The translations under genes and the position numbers were made by a program. A DNA stretch of 8,704 bases from Anaerolineae bacterium (GTDB lineage: Bacteria; Chloroflexota; Anaerolineae; 4572-78; NAK82): assembly GCA_030598425.1 (NCBI GenBank), contig JAUVPY010000076.1, positions 1 through 8,704 on the forward strand, read 5' to 3'. The notes beneath the pieces are model-generated. The model made no database searches. It saw only the letters and a list, made by a program, of their open reading frames with translations, and had not been told where the DNA came from. This document shows, in pieces, positions 1 through 5,801 of the stretch (position 1 is the first letter of the stretch; every line of letters starts with the position of its first letter).

Positions 1-70
1 AATGATTAGAGTAATGCTCCAAGGTTTTCAAACCCATGGAGCCTGCCCGATCGTCGATCTGGTTTGGGGG

Positions 71-99
71 TTGACAGGCGAGTAGCTTTGTGATATACT
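71..99 (+). promoter_or_regulatory. Sigma-70-type promoter, near consensus
   Basis: A perfect -35 box TTGACA (71-76) is followed by exactly 17 bases and a -10 box TATACT (94-99). The TG at 91-92, one base upstream of the -10 box, makes it an extended -10 promoter. Transcription should start near 105-107. It is the best promoter match I found in the window and points toward the small ORF at 141 and the methyltransferase operon at 414. Whether transcripts pass the inverted repeat at 266-311 to reach the operon is unknown. Confidence 0.75.
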
Positions 100-119
100 G
101 ATGATATATCAGAGATATG
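91..119. promoter_or_regulatory. Candidate operator: GATAT repeats at 11-bp period over the -10 box and start site
   Basis: GATAT occurs at 92-96, 103-107 and 114-118, exactly 11 bp apart, so all three face the same side of the helix. TGATATA is repeated at 91-97 and 102-108. The middle copy lies in a perfect 10-bp palindrome, TGATATATCA (102-111), which would cover the transcription start. Short AT-rich palindromes of this kind are typical operators of GntR-family regulators, and one is encoded at 1316-1945. A repressor bound here would block the 71-99 promoter. The repeats are seen directly; their role as the operator of that regulator is inference. Confidence 0.5.
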
Positions 120-140
120 CCAGTAGAAGGGGGGCTCACG

Positions 141-281
141 ATGTGGCGGTCAGTTGAGGAGTATGAAACTCGCTACTCTGCTAGTTCGGTTGCCTCGCCC
201 ACAAACAGAGTCACAGCGGCACGTGGATACCGTGTCCTAAACCCCCAAGCCGCGCAATTAGACAGAAACCGCCGAGATTAA
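141..281 (+). CDS. Small ORF (46 aa), possible NUMOD4-like remnant or leader peptide
   Basis: The ATG at 141 follows a purine-rich ribosome binding site (gaagggggg, 126-134) with 6-nt spacing and lies about 35 nt after the predicted transcription start. The product begins MWRSVEEYETRYSAS. This matches the W-[RK]-x-[IV]-x-x-[YF]-E-x-x-Y-x-x-S pattern of the NUMOD4 motif, a DNA-binding module at the N-terminus of many HNH homing endonucleases. The later GYRVLNPQ resembles the 'grvLkP' end of that motif, while the middle glycine-rich part is poorly kept and no HNH domain follows. The TAA stop (279-281) lies at the end of the left arm of an inverted repeat. It could be a decayed endonuclease fragment, a small DNA-binding protein, a leader peptide, or a chance ORF. 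The motif match is from memory and uncertain. Confidence 0.35.
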   Translation: MWRSVEEYETRYSASSVASPTNRVTAARGYRVLNPQAAQLDRNRRD

Positions 282-311
282 CGCGCTTAAGCGCCCTAAT
301 CTCGGCGGTTT
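266..311 (+). terminator. Perfect 15-bp inverted repeat; weak terminator or attenuator-like stem
   Basis: The left arm AAACCGCCGAGATTA (266-280) and right arm TAATCTCGGCGGTTT (297-311) are exact reverse complements around a 16-nt loop. The loop contains its own 12-bp palindrome, GCGCTTAAGCGC (283-294), so the whole element can fold into one nearly continuous stem. It ends in TTT followed by AGCATATTA rather than a long U tract, so it is a poor Rho-independent terminator. Because it lies between the 71-99 promoter and the gene at 414 and contains the small ORF's stop codon, it may end the small transcript, attenuate the operon or stabilise its 5' end. Confidence 0.5.
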
Positions 312-413
312 AGCATATTAGCGAGCTGTACAAACATCACATATCCCTGGCAAAGACGTGGCCATAGAGTATCTTTCGGGAAACATAACAATCCACTCTG
401 ATTGAGGTGAAAC

Positions 414-1286
414 ATGGCAGAAAATCTCACAACCGTTATCTCGTCCAAAACTCAGACCGTTGAGATCAACCGGGCCAAGCCAACAATCATCATCGGCGAG
501 CGCATCAATCCTACCGGGCGCAAGAAGGTGCTGAAAGCACTTCAAGAGGGTGACTTCGAAATGGTGCGCGAGGACGCGACCAGCCAGGTCGCCGCTGGCG
601 CAGCGGTCCTGGACGTAAACGCAGGCGTGCCCGGTGCCGACGAGCCGGCTCTTCTCCAACAAGTGATGCGCACCGTACTGGAAGTAACCGACGTGCCGCT
701 GTGTATCGATACAGCCGACCCTGAAGCGTTGGAGGCGGCTCTATCCCTTTACGAGGGTAAGGCATTGGTCAACTCCGTCAACGGGGAGGAACGCGCGCTG
801 GGCGTGGTGTTGCCGTTGGTACAGGAGTATGGCGCGGCCGTGATCGGCCTGTGTATGGACGACGATGGCATTCCGGAGACACCTGAGCAGCGGCTGGCTG
901 TGGCTGGGATGATCATTGAGCGGGCGGGGGCGCTGGGCATCCCCCCCGAGGATGTGGTCATTGACCCGCTGGCGCTGACCATGGGCGCCGACAGTAATGC
1001 AGGGCGGGTGGCGCTGGAGACGATCGAACTTTTGGTCGAGGAATTCGGCGTCAACATCACAATGGGGGCTAGTAACATCTCCTTCGGCATGCCGGATCGC
1101 AAGTACATCAATGCCGCCTTTATCGCCATGGCCATCCGCGCCGGGCTGACCTGCCCCATCACCAACCCCCTGGTGACGGAGGTGATCACAGCGGTGCTGG
1201 CTGCCGACCTATCGATGGGCCGGGATGACTACGGCATGCTTTGGATCCAAGCCTATCGCCAACGAGAGAAAGCGGCGCAGGGTTGA
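414..1286 (+). CDS. mtgA: Methyltetrahydrofolate:corrinoid methyltransferase, DHPS/MtgA-like
   Basis: This 290-residue protein has the pterin-binding TIM-barrel fold shared by AcsE, the MetH folate domain, MtgA and dihydropteroate synthase. Visible motifs are GERINPTGRKK (28-38), LDVNAG (66-71, with the Asp and Asn expected in the pterin pocket), CIDT (97-100), NSVNGE (120-125), IDPL (183-186) and GASNISFGMP (218-227). Its length fits a single-domain methyltransferase with no fused cobalamin domain, unlike MetH. In this setting it most likely moves the methyl group from methylated corrinoid proteins to tetrahydrofolate in the cytoplasm, as MtgA does in glycine betaine demethylation. The start at 414 is supported by GAGGTG at 404-409. 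It is the only folate-side enzyme here and would serve both downstream modules. True folate biosynthesis (FolP) is unlikely given the neighbours. The exact direction and folate type are inferred. Confidence 0.88.
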   Translation: MAENLTTVISSKTQTVEINRAKPTIIIGERINPTGRKKVLKALQEGDFEMVREDATSQVAAGAAVLDVNAGVPGADEPALLQQVMRTVLEVTDVPLCIDTADPEALEAALSLYEGKALVNSVNGEERALGVVLPLVQEYGAAVIGLCMDDDGIPETPEQRLAVAGMIIERAGALGIPPEDVVIDPLALTMGADSNAGRVALETIELLVEEFGVNITMGASNISFGMPDRKYINAAFIAMAIRAGLTCPITNPLVTEVITAVLAADLSMGRDDYGMLWIQAYRQREKAAQG

Positions 1287-1315
1287 CTCCGGTGGAAGTG
1301 CTCGAAGGGAACGCG

Positions 1316-1945
1316 ATGAACCTGACGGATGCGGACCGGGCCTATCTTCAAATCAAGGAGAAGATAATCACAGTCCAGATGCCGCCGGGCTCGGTTATCC
1401 AAGAGTCTCGGTTGATTGATGAATTGGGCCTGGGTCGTACCCCCATCCGAGAAGCGCTTAAACAGCTCAAATCCGAGAACTTGGTCGTCGTCGCACCTCG
1501 CCGGGGCATGTTTGTGGCCGATGTGACCATCACCGACCTGCAACAAATCTACGAAATCCGGGTTGAGCTAGAATCGCTTTGCGCCCGGCTGGCGGCCCAG
1601 CGTATCACGCCAGAACAAGTCGGCCAATTGAAATCCCTGATGGTTGAATATCAGCGATCAGACAAAGGCGATAGAGAGTTGATCTTGTCCCTGGACCGCC
1701 GCTTTCATCAACTGGTGGCCGAAGCAGCAGGTAACAGGTTCCTGTGTAGCGAAGTAGATAAGTTCTACAATCTTTCATTGCGCATCTGGTATCTGGCGAT
1801 CAACTCCATCCAATCCCAGGACTTCGACGTGGATGCCCATTTTGAAATCGCACACGTGATCGAAACTCGGGACTATCACAAAAGTGAACAGAGGATGCGT
1901 GAGCACATTCGACATTTCCACGACACGATCAGACTGCACCTTTAA
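1316..1945 (+). CDS. GntR-family transcriptional regulator, FCD (FadR-type) domain
   Basis: The 209-residue product starts at ATG 1316 behind GAAGGGA (1304-1310); a longer in-frame start at 1241 lies inside the preceding gene and lacks support. Residues about 7-70 form the GntR winged helix, with PPGSVIQESRLIDELGLGRTP (23-43) and IREALKQLKSENLV (44-57) as the DNA-contacting part. Residues about 75-205 form an all-helical FCD ligand domain. D127 and H131 in DRRFH, H175 and H197 (22 residues apart) match the usual Asp/His metal site of this family, which binds small carboxylates through a metal. The gene lies 29 nt after the methyltransferase gene, so it is probably co-transcribed. It likely controls the cluster, perhaps through the GATAT repeats at 91-119 or the inverted repeats at 1970-2028. 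The ligand is unknown; a betaine-type or organic-acid effector would fit. Confidence 0.88.
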   Translation: MNLTDADRAYLQIKEKIITVQMPPGSVIQESRLIDELGLGRTPIREALKQLKSENLVVVAPRRGMFVADVTITDLQQIYEIRVELESLCARLAAQRITPEQVGQLKSLMVEYQRSDKGDRELILSLDRRFHQLVAEAAGNRFLCSEVDKFYNLSLRIWYLAINSIQSQDFDVDAHFEIAHVIETRDYHKSEQRMREHIRHFHDTIRLHL

Positions 1946-1969
1946 GCTGGCGCGCCCCAGAAGCAGTAG

Positions 1970-1988
1970 GTCACGTTTTGAACGTGAC
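1970..1988. promoter_or_regulatory. Inverted repeat GTCACGTT-TTG-AACGTGAC
   Basis: Two perfect 8-bp arms (1970-1977 and 1981-1988) are separated by 3 nt. With no T tract after it, it is not an intrinsic terminator. The short, nearly gapless dyad could be a dimer-binding operator for the regulator encoded just upstream, or a small RNA hairpin. The same half-site GTCAC recurs at 2009-2028. Confidence 0.5.
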
Positions 1989-2008
1989 ACGCTTGGCTAG
2001 CTCAGATT

Positions 2009-2028
2009 GTCACACTAAAAGCGGTGAC
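2009..2028. promoter_or_regulatory. Second GTCAC-N10-GTGAC inverted repeat
   Basis: GTCAC (2009-2013) and GTGAC (2024-2028) form an inverted repeat with a 10-nt AT-rich centre. It repeats the half-site of the dyad at 1970-1988, 20 nt upstream. Two related dyads close together suggest a regulatory region ahead of the corrinoid protein gene. The short arms could also arise by chance. Confidence 0.35.
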
Positions 2029-2057
2029 CACATCTGGCGCGCCGCAGAAGCAGATGG

Positions 2058-2086
2058 GCCAGGATGCTCTGTCCCAGCATCTTGGC
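2058..2086 (+). other. Stem-loop in the 5' leader of the first corrinoid gene
   Basis: GCCAGGATGCT (2058-2068) pairs with AGCATCTTGGC (2076-2086) over 11 positions with one G-U pair and a 7-nt loop. It is followed by AAAAACAAG, so in the + direction it is not an intrinsic terminator. It lies 21-50 nt upstream of the ribosome binding site at 2107-2113 and could act as an mRNA stability or processing element, separating expression of the regulator from that of the catalytic genes. That role is inferred. Confidence 0.5.
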
Positions 2087-2123
2087 AAAAACAAGCATAT
2101 TCAAACAGGAGGGAAATCTTAAC

Positions 2124-2765
2124 ATGAGCGAGATTCTGTCCGAAATCTCCACTGCCATCATCGAGGGCAATCTGGACGACATCGTCGATTTGACGGAAGA
2201 TGCACTGGATGAAGGGCTGGACGCCCAGGAAGTCCTCAACAACGGATTGATGCCCGGGATGGACTACGTAGGCGTTGAGTTCAGGGCGGGCAATATGTTT
2301 GTGCCCGAAGTGCTGCGCTCGGCTCGGGCTATGCAATCTTCGATGGAAATCCTCAAACCGCTGCTGGCCGAGAGCGGCGTGAAGATGGTCGGCAAAGTGC
2401 TCCTGGGCACGGTGAAGGGTGACTTGCACGACATCGGCAAAAACCTGGTCGGTATGATGTGCGAAGGTGCCGGCTTTGACGTTGAAGATCTGGGAAAAGA
2501 CATAGCGCCCGAAGGCTTCGTCGAAGCTGTGAAAGAATTTGAGCCTGATGTAGTGGGCATGTCGGCTTTGCTGACAACTACCATGCGTGCCATGGAGCAT
2601 ACCATCAAGGCCCTGGAAGAGGCTGGGGTGCGCGACAAGGTGAAGATCATGATCGGTGGTGCGCCGGTGACACAGCCCTTCGCCGACCAGATTGGTGCCG
2701 ACGGTTATGCTTCGAACGCTGCTGCTGCGGCCGAGATGGCAAAGCAATTTGTGGGCACAGCGTAG
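2124..2765 (+). CDS. Corrinoid (methyl-carrier) protein 1, MtbC/MttC/MtgC-like
   Basis: The 213-residue protein has the usual two-domain layout: a four-helix cap (about 1-88) and a Rossmann cobalamin-binding domain (about 89-213). The signature DLHDIG is at 100-105, with H102 as the expected lower axial cobalt ligand (base-off/His-on). SALLTTTM (147-154) and GGAPVT (178-183) complete the cobalamin pocket. It carries the methyl group between its partner MttB homologue, encoded 75 nt downstream, and the MtgA-like enzyme. ATG 2124 is chosen because AGGAGGG lies at 2107-2113; the in-frame ATG 60 nt upstream lacks this and falls in the stem-loop region. It is colinear with the second corrinoid protein at 4339, about 126 of 213 residues identical by eye with no gaps, indicating duplication. 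The methylated substrate cannot be inferred from this protein. Confidence 0.93.
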   Translation: MSEILSEISTAIIEGNLDDIVDLTEDALDEGLDAQEVLNNGLMPGMDYVGVEFRAGNMFVPEVLRSARAMQSSMEILKPLLAESGVKMVGKVLLGTVKGDLHDIGKNLVGMMCEGAGFDVEDLGKDIAPEGFVEAVKEFEPDVVGMSALLTTTMRAMEHTIKALEEAGVRDKVKIMIGGAPVTQPFADQIGADGYASNAAAAAEMAKQFVGTA

Positions 2766-2782
2766 CAGACAGTCAGGAGTCA

Positions 2783-2800
2783 GGAGCCTTTGCTGGCTCC
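2783..2800 (+). other. Short hairpin GGAGCC-N6-GGCTCC between corrinoid and methyltransferase genes
   Basis: Six perfect base pairs (2783-2788 with 2795-2800) surround a 6-nt loop. It follows a tandem GTCAGGA repeat and precedes the ribosome binding site AAGGAGG (2826-2832). No T tract follows, so it may be a processing or stability element that tunes the corrinoid:methyltransferase ratio, or may mean nothing. Confidence 0.35.
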
Positions 2801-2840
2801 CGCGATCGGTCAACAGCTATCCGGAAAGGAGGATCTCTCA

Positions 2841-4304
2841 ATGCGAACGAACTATCGAATCAATTCAGGAGTCCGCTTTCAAATGCTCTCCAATGACCAG
2901 TTGGAAGAACTGTTTGGGGGCGTGCTCCACGTGTTGGAATACACTGGCCTGGACGTGCACCACGACGAAGCTCGTGACATTTTAAGAAAGGCCGGAGCCT
3001 GGGTGGATGGTATCCGGGTGCGCATCCCATCTTACCTGGTCAAACGCTCACTGGAAATGGCGCCGCGCAGCTTTACCATATTCGCGCGGGATGGGAATCC
3101 CAAGCATGACATTCGTATCGGCCCTGGTCGGGCGCACTTCGGCCCTGGACCCACCTGTCCCAATTTCATCGATGTGGAGACGCTGGAGCGTCGGCCATAT
3201 GTGAAAGATGACGTGCCCATCGTGGCCAAGGTGGTCGATGCGCTACCCAACATCGACTTTTGCGAGTCGCTGGGCACCGTCAATGATGTACACCACGATC
3301 TGGGGGCCACCTACGAGTTCGCCGGCATGTTCCCCAATACCAGCAAACCCATCGTGGCCTGGTCTTACAACTGGGACGACTCGGCCGACATCCATAAGAT
3401 CGCCGTTGCCGAAGCTGGTGGTCAAGAGGCTTTTGAGAAACGTCCCAACTACGTCCATTACTGTGAACCGTTGTCGCCTTTGGTTAGCACCTTTGAGGCG
3501 ATCGACAAGCTCATTTTCGCTGCCAAACACCGGGTGCCGTTGATCTTCACACCCTGTCCCATCGCGGGCGGCACCGGGCCAGTTACAGCCGCTGGTATGA
3601 TCGTCGAAGCCGCTGCCGAGTCGTGGATGGGATTGGTGATAGCCCAGGCCATCCAACCCGGTCTGCCCTACTTCATGGGGGGCGTGCTCTCCGTGATGGA
3701 TATGAGCGCCATGATCCTGTCCTACGGAGCGCCCGAACTGTCACTGATGATGGCCGGCATCACCGAGTTAGCTCACTATGCCGGCCTGCCGCTGTGGCAA
3801 ACCGGCGGATGCACCGATTCCAAAGCCTTGGACGAACAGGCAGCCATCGAGGGTTCCCTATCTTGCTTCTTCTCGGCCCTCAGCGGCGGCGACCTGTGCC
3901 ACGACGTGGGTTACACCGAGAGCGCGATGACCGGCTCGGTCTTCCAGTTAGGGATGATGGATGAGGCCATCGGCTACGCGCGGCGCATCACTCGGGGTAT
4001 CGAGGTCAATGAAGACACGCTGGCCGTGGAGGTGATCAATAACGTCGGTCCCAACGGGCATTACCTCTATGAGCCGCACACACATCGCTATTACAGGTCA
4101 GAATTCTGGTATCCCAACCTGTGCGATCGGCGCAACTACGAGGAGTGGGAGGAGATGGGCCGTTTGACTATGCGTGACCGCGTTATCGACCGCGTTCGAG
4201 ACATCCTGGCCACGCATCAGCCATCGTCCATCAAGCCGGAGACCGAGAGGGTGATCCAGGAGGTACTGGAAGCTGCCGAGGATCGCGCGAAGGAAGAGGC
4301 GTAA
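2841..4304 (+). CDS. mttB: MttB-superfamily methyltransferase 1, non-pyrrolysine
   Basis: The 487-residue product has the full length of the trimethylamine methyltransferase (MttB) superfamily, a TIM-barrel enzyme that moves a methyl group from a methylated amine to a Co(I) corrinoid protein. Recognisable blocks are LPNIDF (135-140), TPCPIAGGTGP (237-247 region), YGAPELSLMMAG (295-306), GGCTDSKALDEQAA (322-335) and a C-terminal GHYLYEPHTHRYYRSEFWYP (406-425). Archaeal MttB carries a pyrrolysine encoded by an in-frame TAG. Here the frame is uninterrupted and the conserved TDSK loop is preceded by C324, so this is a non-Pyl member, like the characterised glycine betaine, proline betaine and carnitine demethylases (MtgB, MtpB, MtcB). 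ATG 2841 follows AAGGAGG by 8 nt and replaces a longer unsupported start at 2790. Its partner corrinoid protein is probably the one just upstream. The substrate is unknown, though a quaternary amine is the best guess. Confidence 0.92.
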   Translation: MRTNYRINSGVRFQMLSNDQLEELFGGVLHVLEYTGLDVHHDEARDILRKAGAWVDGIRVRIPSYLVKRSLEMAPRSFTIFARDGNPKHDIRIGPGRAHFGPGPTCPNFIDVETLERRPYVKDDVPIVAKVVDALPNIDFCESLGTVNDVHHDLGATYEFAGMFPNTSKPIVAWSYNWDDSADIHKIAVAEAGGQEAFEKRPNYVHYCEPLSPLVSTFEAIDKLIFAAKHRVPLIFTPCPIAGGTGPVTAAGMIVEAAAESWMGLVIAQAIQPGLPYFMGGVLSVMDMSAMILSYGAPELSLMMAGITELAHYAGLPLWQTGGCTDSKALDEQAAIEGSLSCFFSALSGGDLCHDVGYTESAMTGSVFQLGMMDEAIGYARRITRGIEVNEDTLAVEVINNVGPNGHYLYEPHTHRYYRSEFWYPNLCDRRNYEEWEEMGRLTMRDRVIDRVRDILATHQPSSIKPETERVIQEVLEAAEDRAKEEA

Positions 4305-4338
4305 GCCATTCTGAGCACATGGAACAGGAGAAAACACA

Positions 4339-4980
4339 ATGAGTGCCATATACGAGCGACTGTCAACCGCCGTCCTGGAAGGCAAAGAGGACAAGGTACC
4401 TAAGCTGGTACAAAAAGCGCTTGACGAAGGGCTGCCCCCCAAGGACATCCTGGACAATGGCTTAGTCGTTGGAATGAACGAGGTGGGCGCCCGTTTTAAG
4501 CGGGGCGATATGTTTGTGCCTGAAGTGCTAATGGCGGCCAAGTCCATGCATACTGGGCTGAACGTGCTGCGCCCGGAATTGGTGGCCAGCGGAGCGCAAC
4601 TTATCGGGACGATCGTGATGGGGACCGTTAAGGGTGACCTGCACGACATCGGCAAGAACCTGGTGGGGATGCTGTGCGAGGGGGCCGGCTTCGAGGTCAT
4701 CGACCTGGGCTTCAACGTTGAGCCGGAGAAATTCATCGAGGCTATCAAGGAGCACCAACCGAATCTCGTGGGCATGTCGGCCCTGCTGACGACGACCATG
4801 CGAGCCATGGGGCACACCATCAAGGCGATTGAGGAAGCAGGTTTGCGTGACCAGGTCAAGATCATGGTCGGCGGCGCACCCGTGGACGCCGAGTTTGCTG
4901 AGCGTATCGGTGCCGATGGCTACGGGTCCAACGCGCCGTCCGGCGCCGATCTCGCCAAGCGACTCGCCGGCGCGGCGTGA
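4339..4980 (+). CDS. Corrinoid (methyl-carrier) protein 2
   Basis: This is a second 213-residue corrinoid protein with the same helical cap and cobalamin domain as the one at 2124. DLHDIG at 100-105 (H102 axial ligand), SALLTTTM (147-154) and GGAPVD (178-183) are kept in identical positions. By eye about 59% of residues match the first copy without gaps. The cobalamin pocket (95-117, 145-182) is almost unchanged, while residues 71-93, 121-142 and the C-terminal tail differ most, as expected if docking surfaces changed. It starts 34 nt after the first methyltransferase gene with AGGAG at 4326-4330, so it is in the same operon. It is followed by DUF1638 and the second MttB homologue and is presumably that enzyme's methyl acceptor. 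Cross-use with the first MttB homologue is possible. Confidence 0.93.
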   Translation: MSAIYERLSTAVLEGKEDKVPKLVQKALDEGLPPKDILDNGLVVGMNEVGARFKRGDMFVPEVLMAAKSMHTGLNVLRPELVASGAQLIGTIVMGTVKGDLHDIGKNLVGMLCEGAGFEVIDLGFNVEPEKFIEAIKEHQPNLVGMSALLTTTMRAMGHTIKAIEEAGLRDQVKIMVGGAPVDAEFAERIGADGYGSNAPSGADLAKRLAGAA

Positions 4981-5008
4981 CCGGCGTTTCGTGGCGAAGG
5001 AGGTAACG

Positions 5009-5707
5009 ATGTCGTCACCGGCGAAACTACCCGTCGTCGTCATCGCCTGCCAGGTGCTGCAATCGATGCTGGAGCAAATGCTGCCTGATGATCTGGCCGC
5101 GCAAGTCACCTTTATGGACTACGGCCTGCATCGCGTTCCGAGTAAAATGACCTGGAACTTGCAGGATGCCATAGACAGCGTTGAAGAGCCGAGCCTGGTG
5201 GTGTTGGGCTACGGCCTGTGCGGCAATGGCCTGAATGGCATCAAGGCTGGCAACCATACCCTGCTGGTCCCGCGTACTGATGATTGCATCGCGATCTTGT
5301 TAGGCTCACGTCAGGCCTACCTGCGCGAATTTGAGGCTGTGCCGGGTACCTATTACTTGAGCAAAGGCTGGCTGGAATCGGGCAGTCACCCACTCAAGGA
5401 ATACGAAGAGTACGTGGAAAAGTACGGACCGGCGGAGGCCGAGTGGATCATGGATCAGCAATACCAGCATTACGAGCGCCTGGTGTTAGTGACCCACAAC
5501 GACACGGACACGGAAAAGTACCGATCTCAGGCCCAGAAGGTGGCCCGCTATTGCGAGCGATGGGGCATGCGCTACCAAGAGATCCTCGGTTCGGATGACT
5601 ACGTGCGTCGTCTGGTCGAGGTGGCCTCTGCTTTAGACAGGGCTGACGGCGATTTTTTGGTGATCCCACCCGGTGGCGAAATCTCTCAGAATCAGTTCAT
5701 ACGCTAG
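5009..5707 (+). CDS. DUF1638 domain protein of unknown function
   Basis: The 232-residue protein matches the DUF1638 pattern: VIACQVL (11-17), MDYGLHRVP (36-44), LGYGLCGNGL (66-75), VPRTDDCIAILLGS (87-100) and TYYLSKGW (114-121). C14, H41, C71 and C93 lie in the best-kept blocks and could form a metal or cofactor site. No signal peptide or membrane segment is visible, so it is cytoplasmic. Members of this family often sit beside corrinoid methyltransferase genes, from general knowledge, but I know of no proven activity. The start at 5009 follows a near-perfect AAGGAGGT (4997-5004), 28 nt after corrinoid gene 2; longer in-frame starts would overlap that gene. Placement between a corrinoid protein and its methyltransferase suggests a helper in corrinoid loading, reactivation or methyl transfer, but this is inference. 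Residues about 155-232 look more variable. Confidence 0.85.
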   Translation: MSSPAKLPVVVIACQVLQSMLEQMLPDDLAAQVTFMDYGLHRVPSKMTWNLQDAIDSVEEPSLVVLGYGLCGNGLNGIKAGNHTLLVPRTDDCIAILLGSRQAYLREFEAVPGTYYLSKGWLESGSHPLKEYEEYVEKYGPAEAEWIMDQQYQHYERLVLVTHNDTDTEKYRSQAQKVARYCERWGMRYQEILGSDDYVRRLVEVASALDRADGDFLVIPPGGEISQNQFIR

Positions 5708-5801
5708 CCAGTGGCGAACAATAGGGTTACGGAGTTGAACTTGGTTTTGACTACCACGCTCTGCACGTCGACCATAAGCTACATACGATAGGAGATAGAC
5801 C

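Larger units (their letters stand above)
1947..2057 (+). repeat. Pair of imperfect 24-nt direct repeats flanking an intergenic palindrome region
   Basis: A 24-nt sequence starting CTGGCGCGCC is present at 1947-1970 and again at 2034-2057, 87 nt apart. The copies match at 21 of 24 positions by eye. Both share the palindrome GGCGCGCC followed by a conserved CAGAAGCAG. The first copy begins directly after the regulator's stop codon. The 63 nt between them hold two GTCAC/GTGAC inverted repeats. This could be a segmental duplication, a remnant of a small inserted element, or a pair of protein-binding sites. Confidence 0.6.

Noticed and set aside
1..70. End of an upstream gene or an ORF starting at position 2
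   Set aside because: The frame from ATG 2 is only 28 codons with no motif. The stretch holds only short dyads (GGTTT/AAACC at 23-34 and GATCG/CGATC at 49-59).
1..413. Cobalamin or other known riboswitch ahead of the operon
   Set aside because: I looked for a B12-box-like motif and typical riboswitch cores in the leader and did not find a convincing match; only the simple inverted repeat is clear.
318..662. Minus-strand ORF of 114 aa overlapping the start of the folate methyltransferase
   Set aside because: It lies mostly opposite a well-supported gene, shows no recognisable motif and has no ribosome binding site or operon context.
2010..2813. Long minus-strand ORF (267 aa) opposite corrinoid gene 1
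   Set aside because: It is His/Gln-rich, as expected from antisense reading of a GC-rich gene, and the + strand frame is a clear corrinoid protein.
4098..4865. Long minus-strand ORF (255 aa) opposite the end of MttB 1 and corrinoid gene 2
   Set aside because: It spans two strong + strand genes, is Ser/Pro/Met-rich shadow sequence, and has no domain I recognise.
5708..5801. Internal promoter before MttB 2 (TTGACT at 5747-5752)
   Set aside because: The only -10-like sequence, CATAAG at 5773, is 20 nt away and poor, so the gene is more simply read from the upstream operon transcript.
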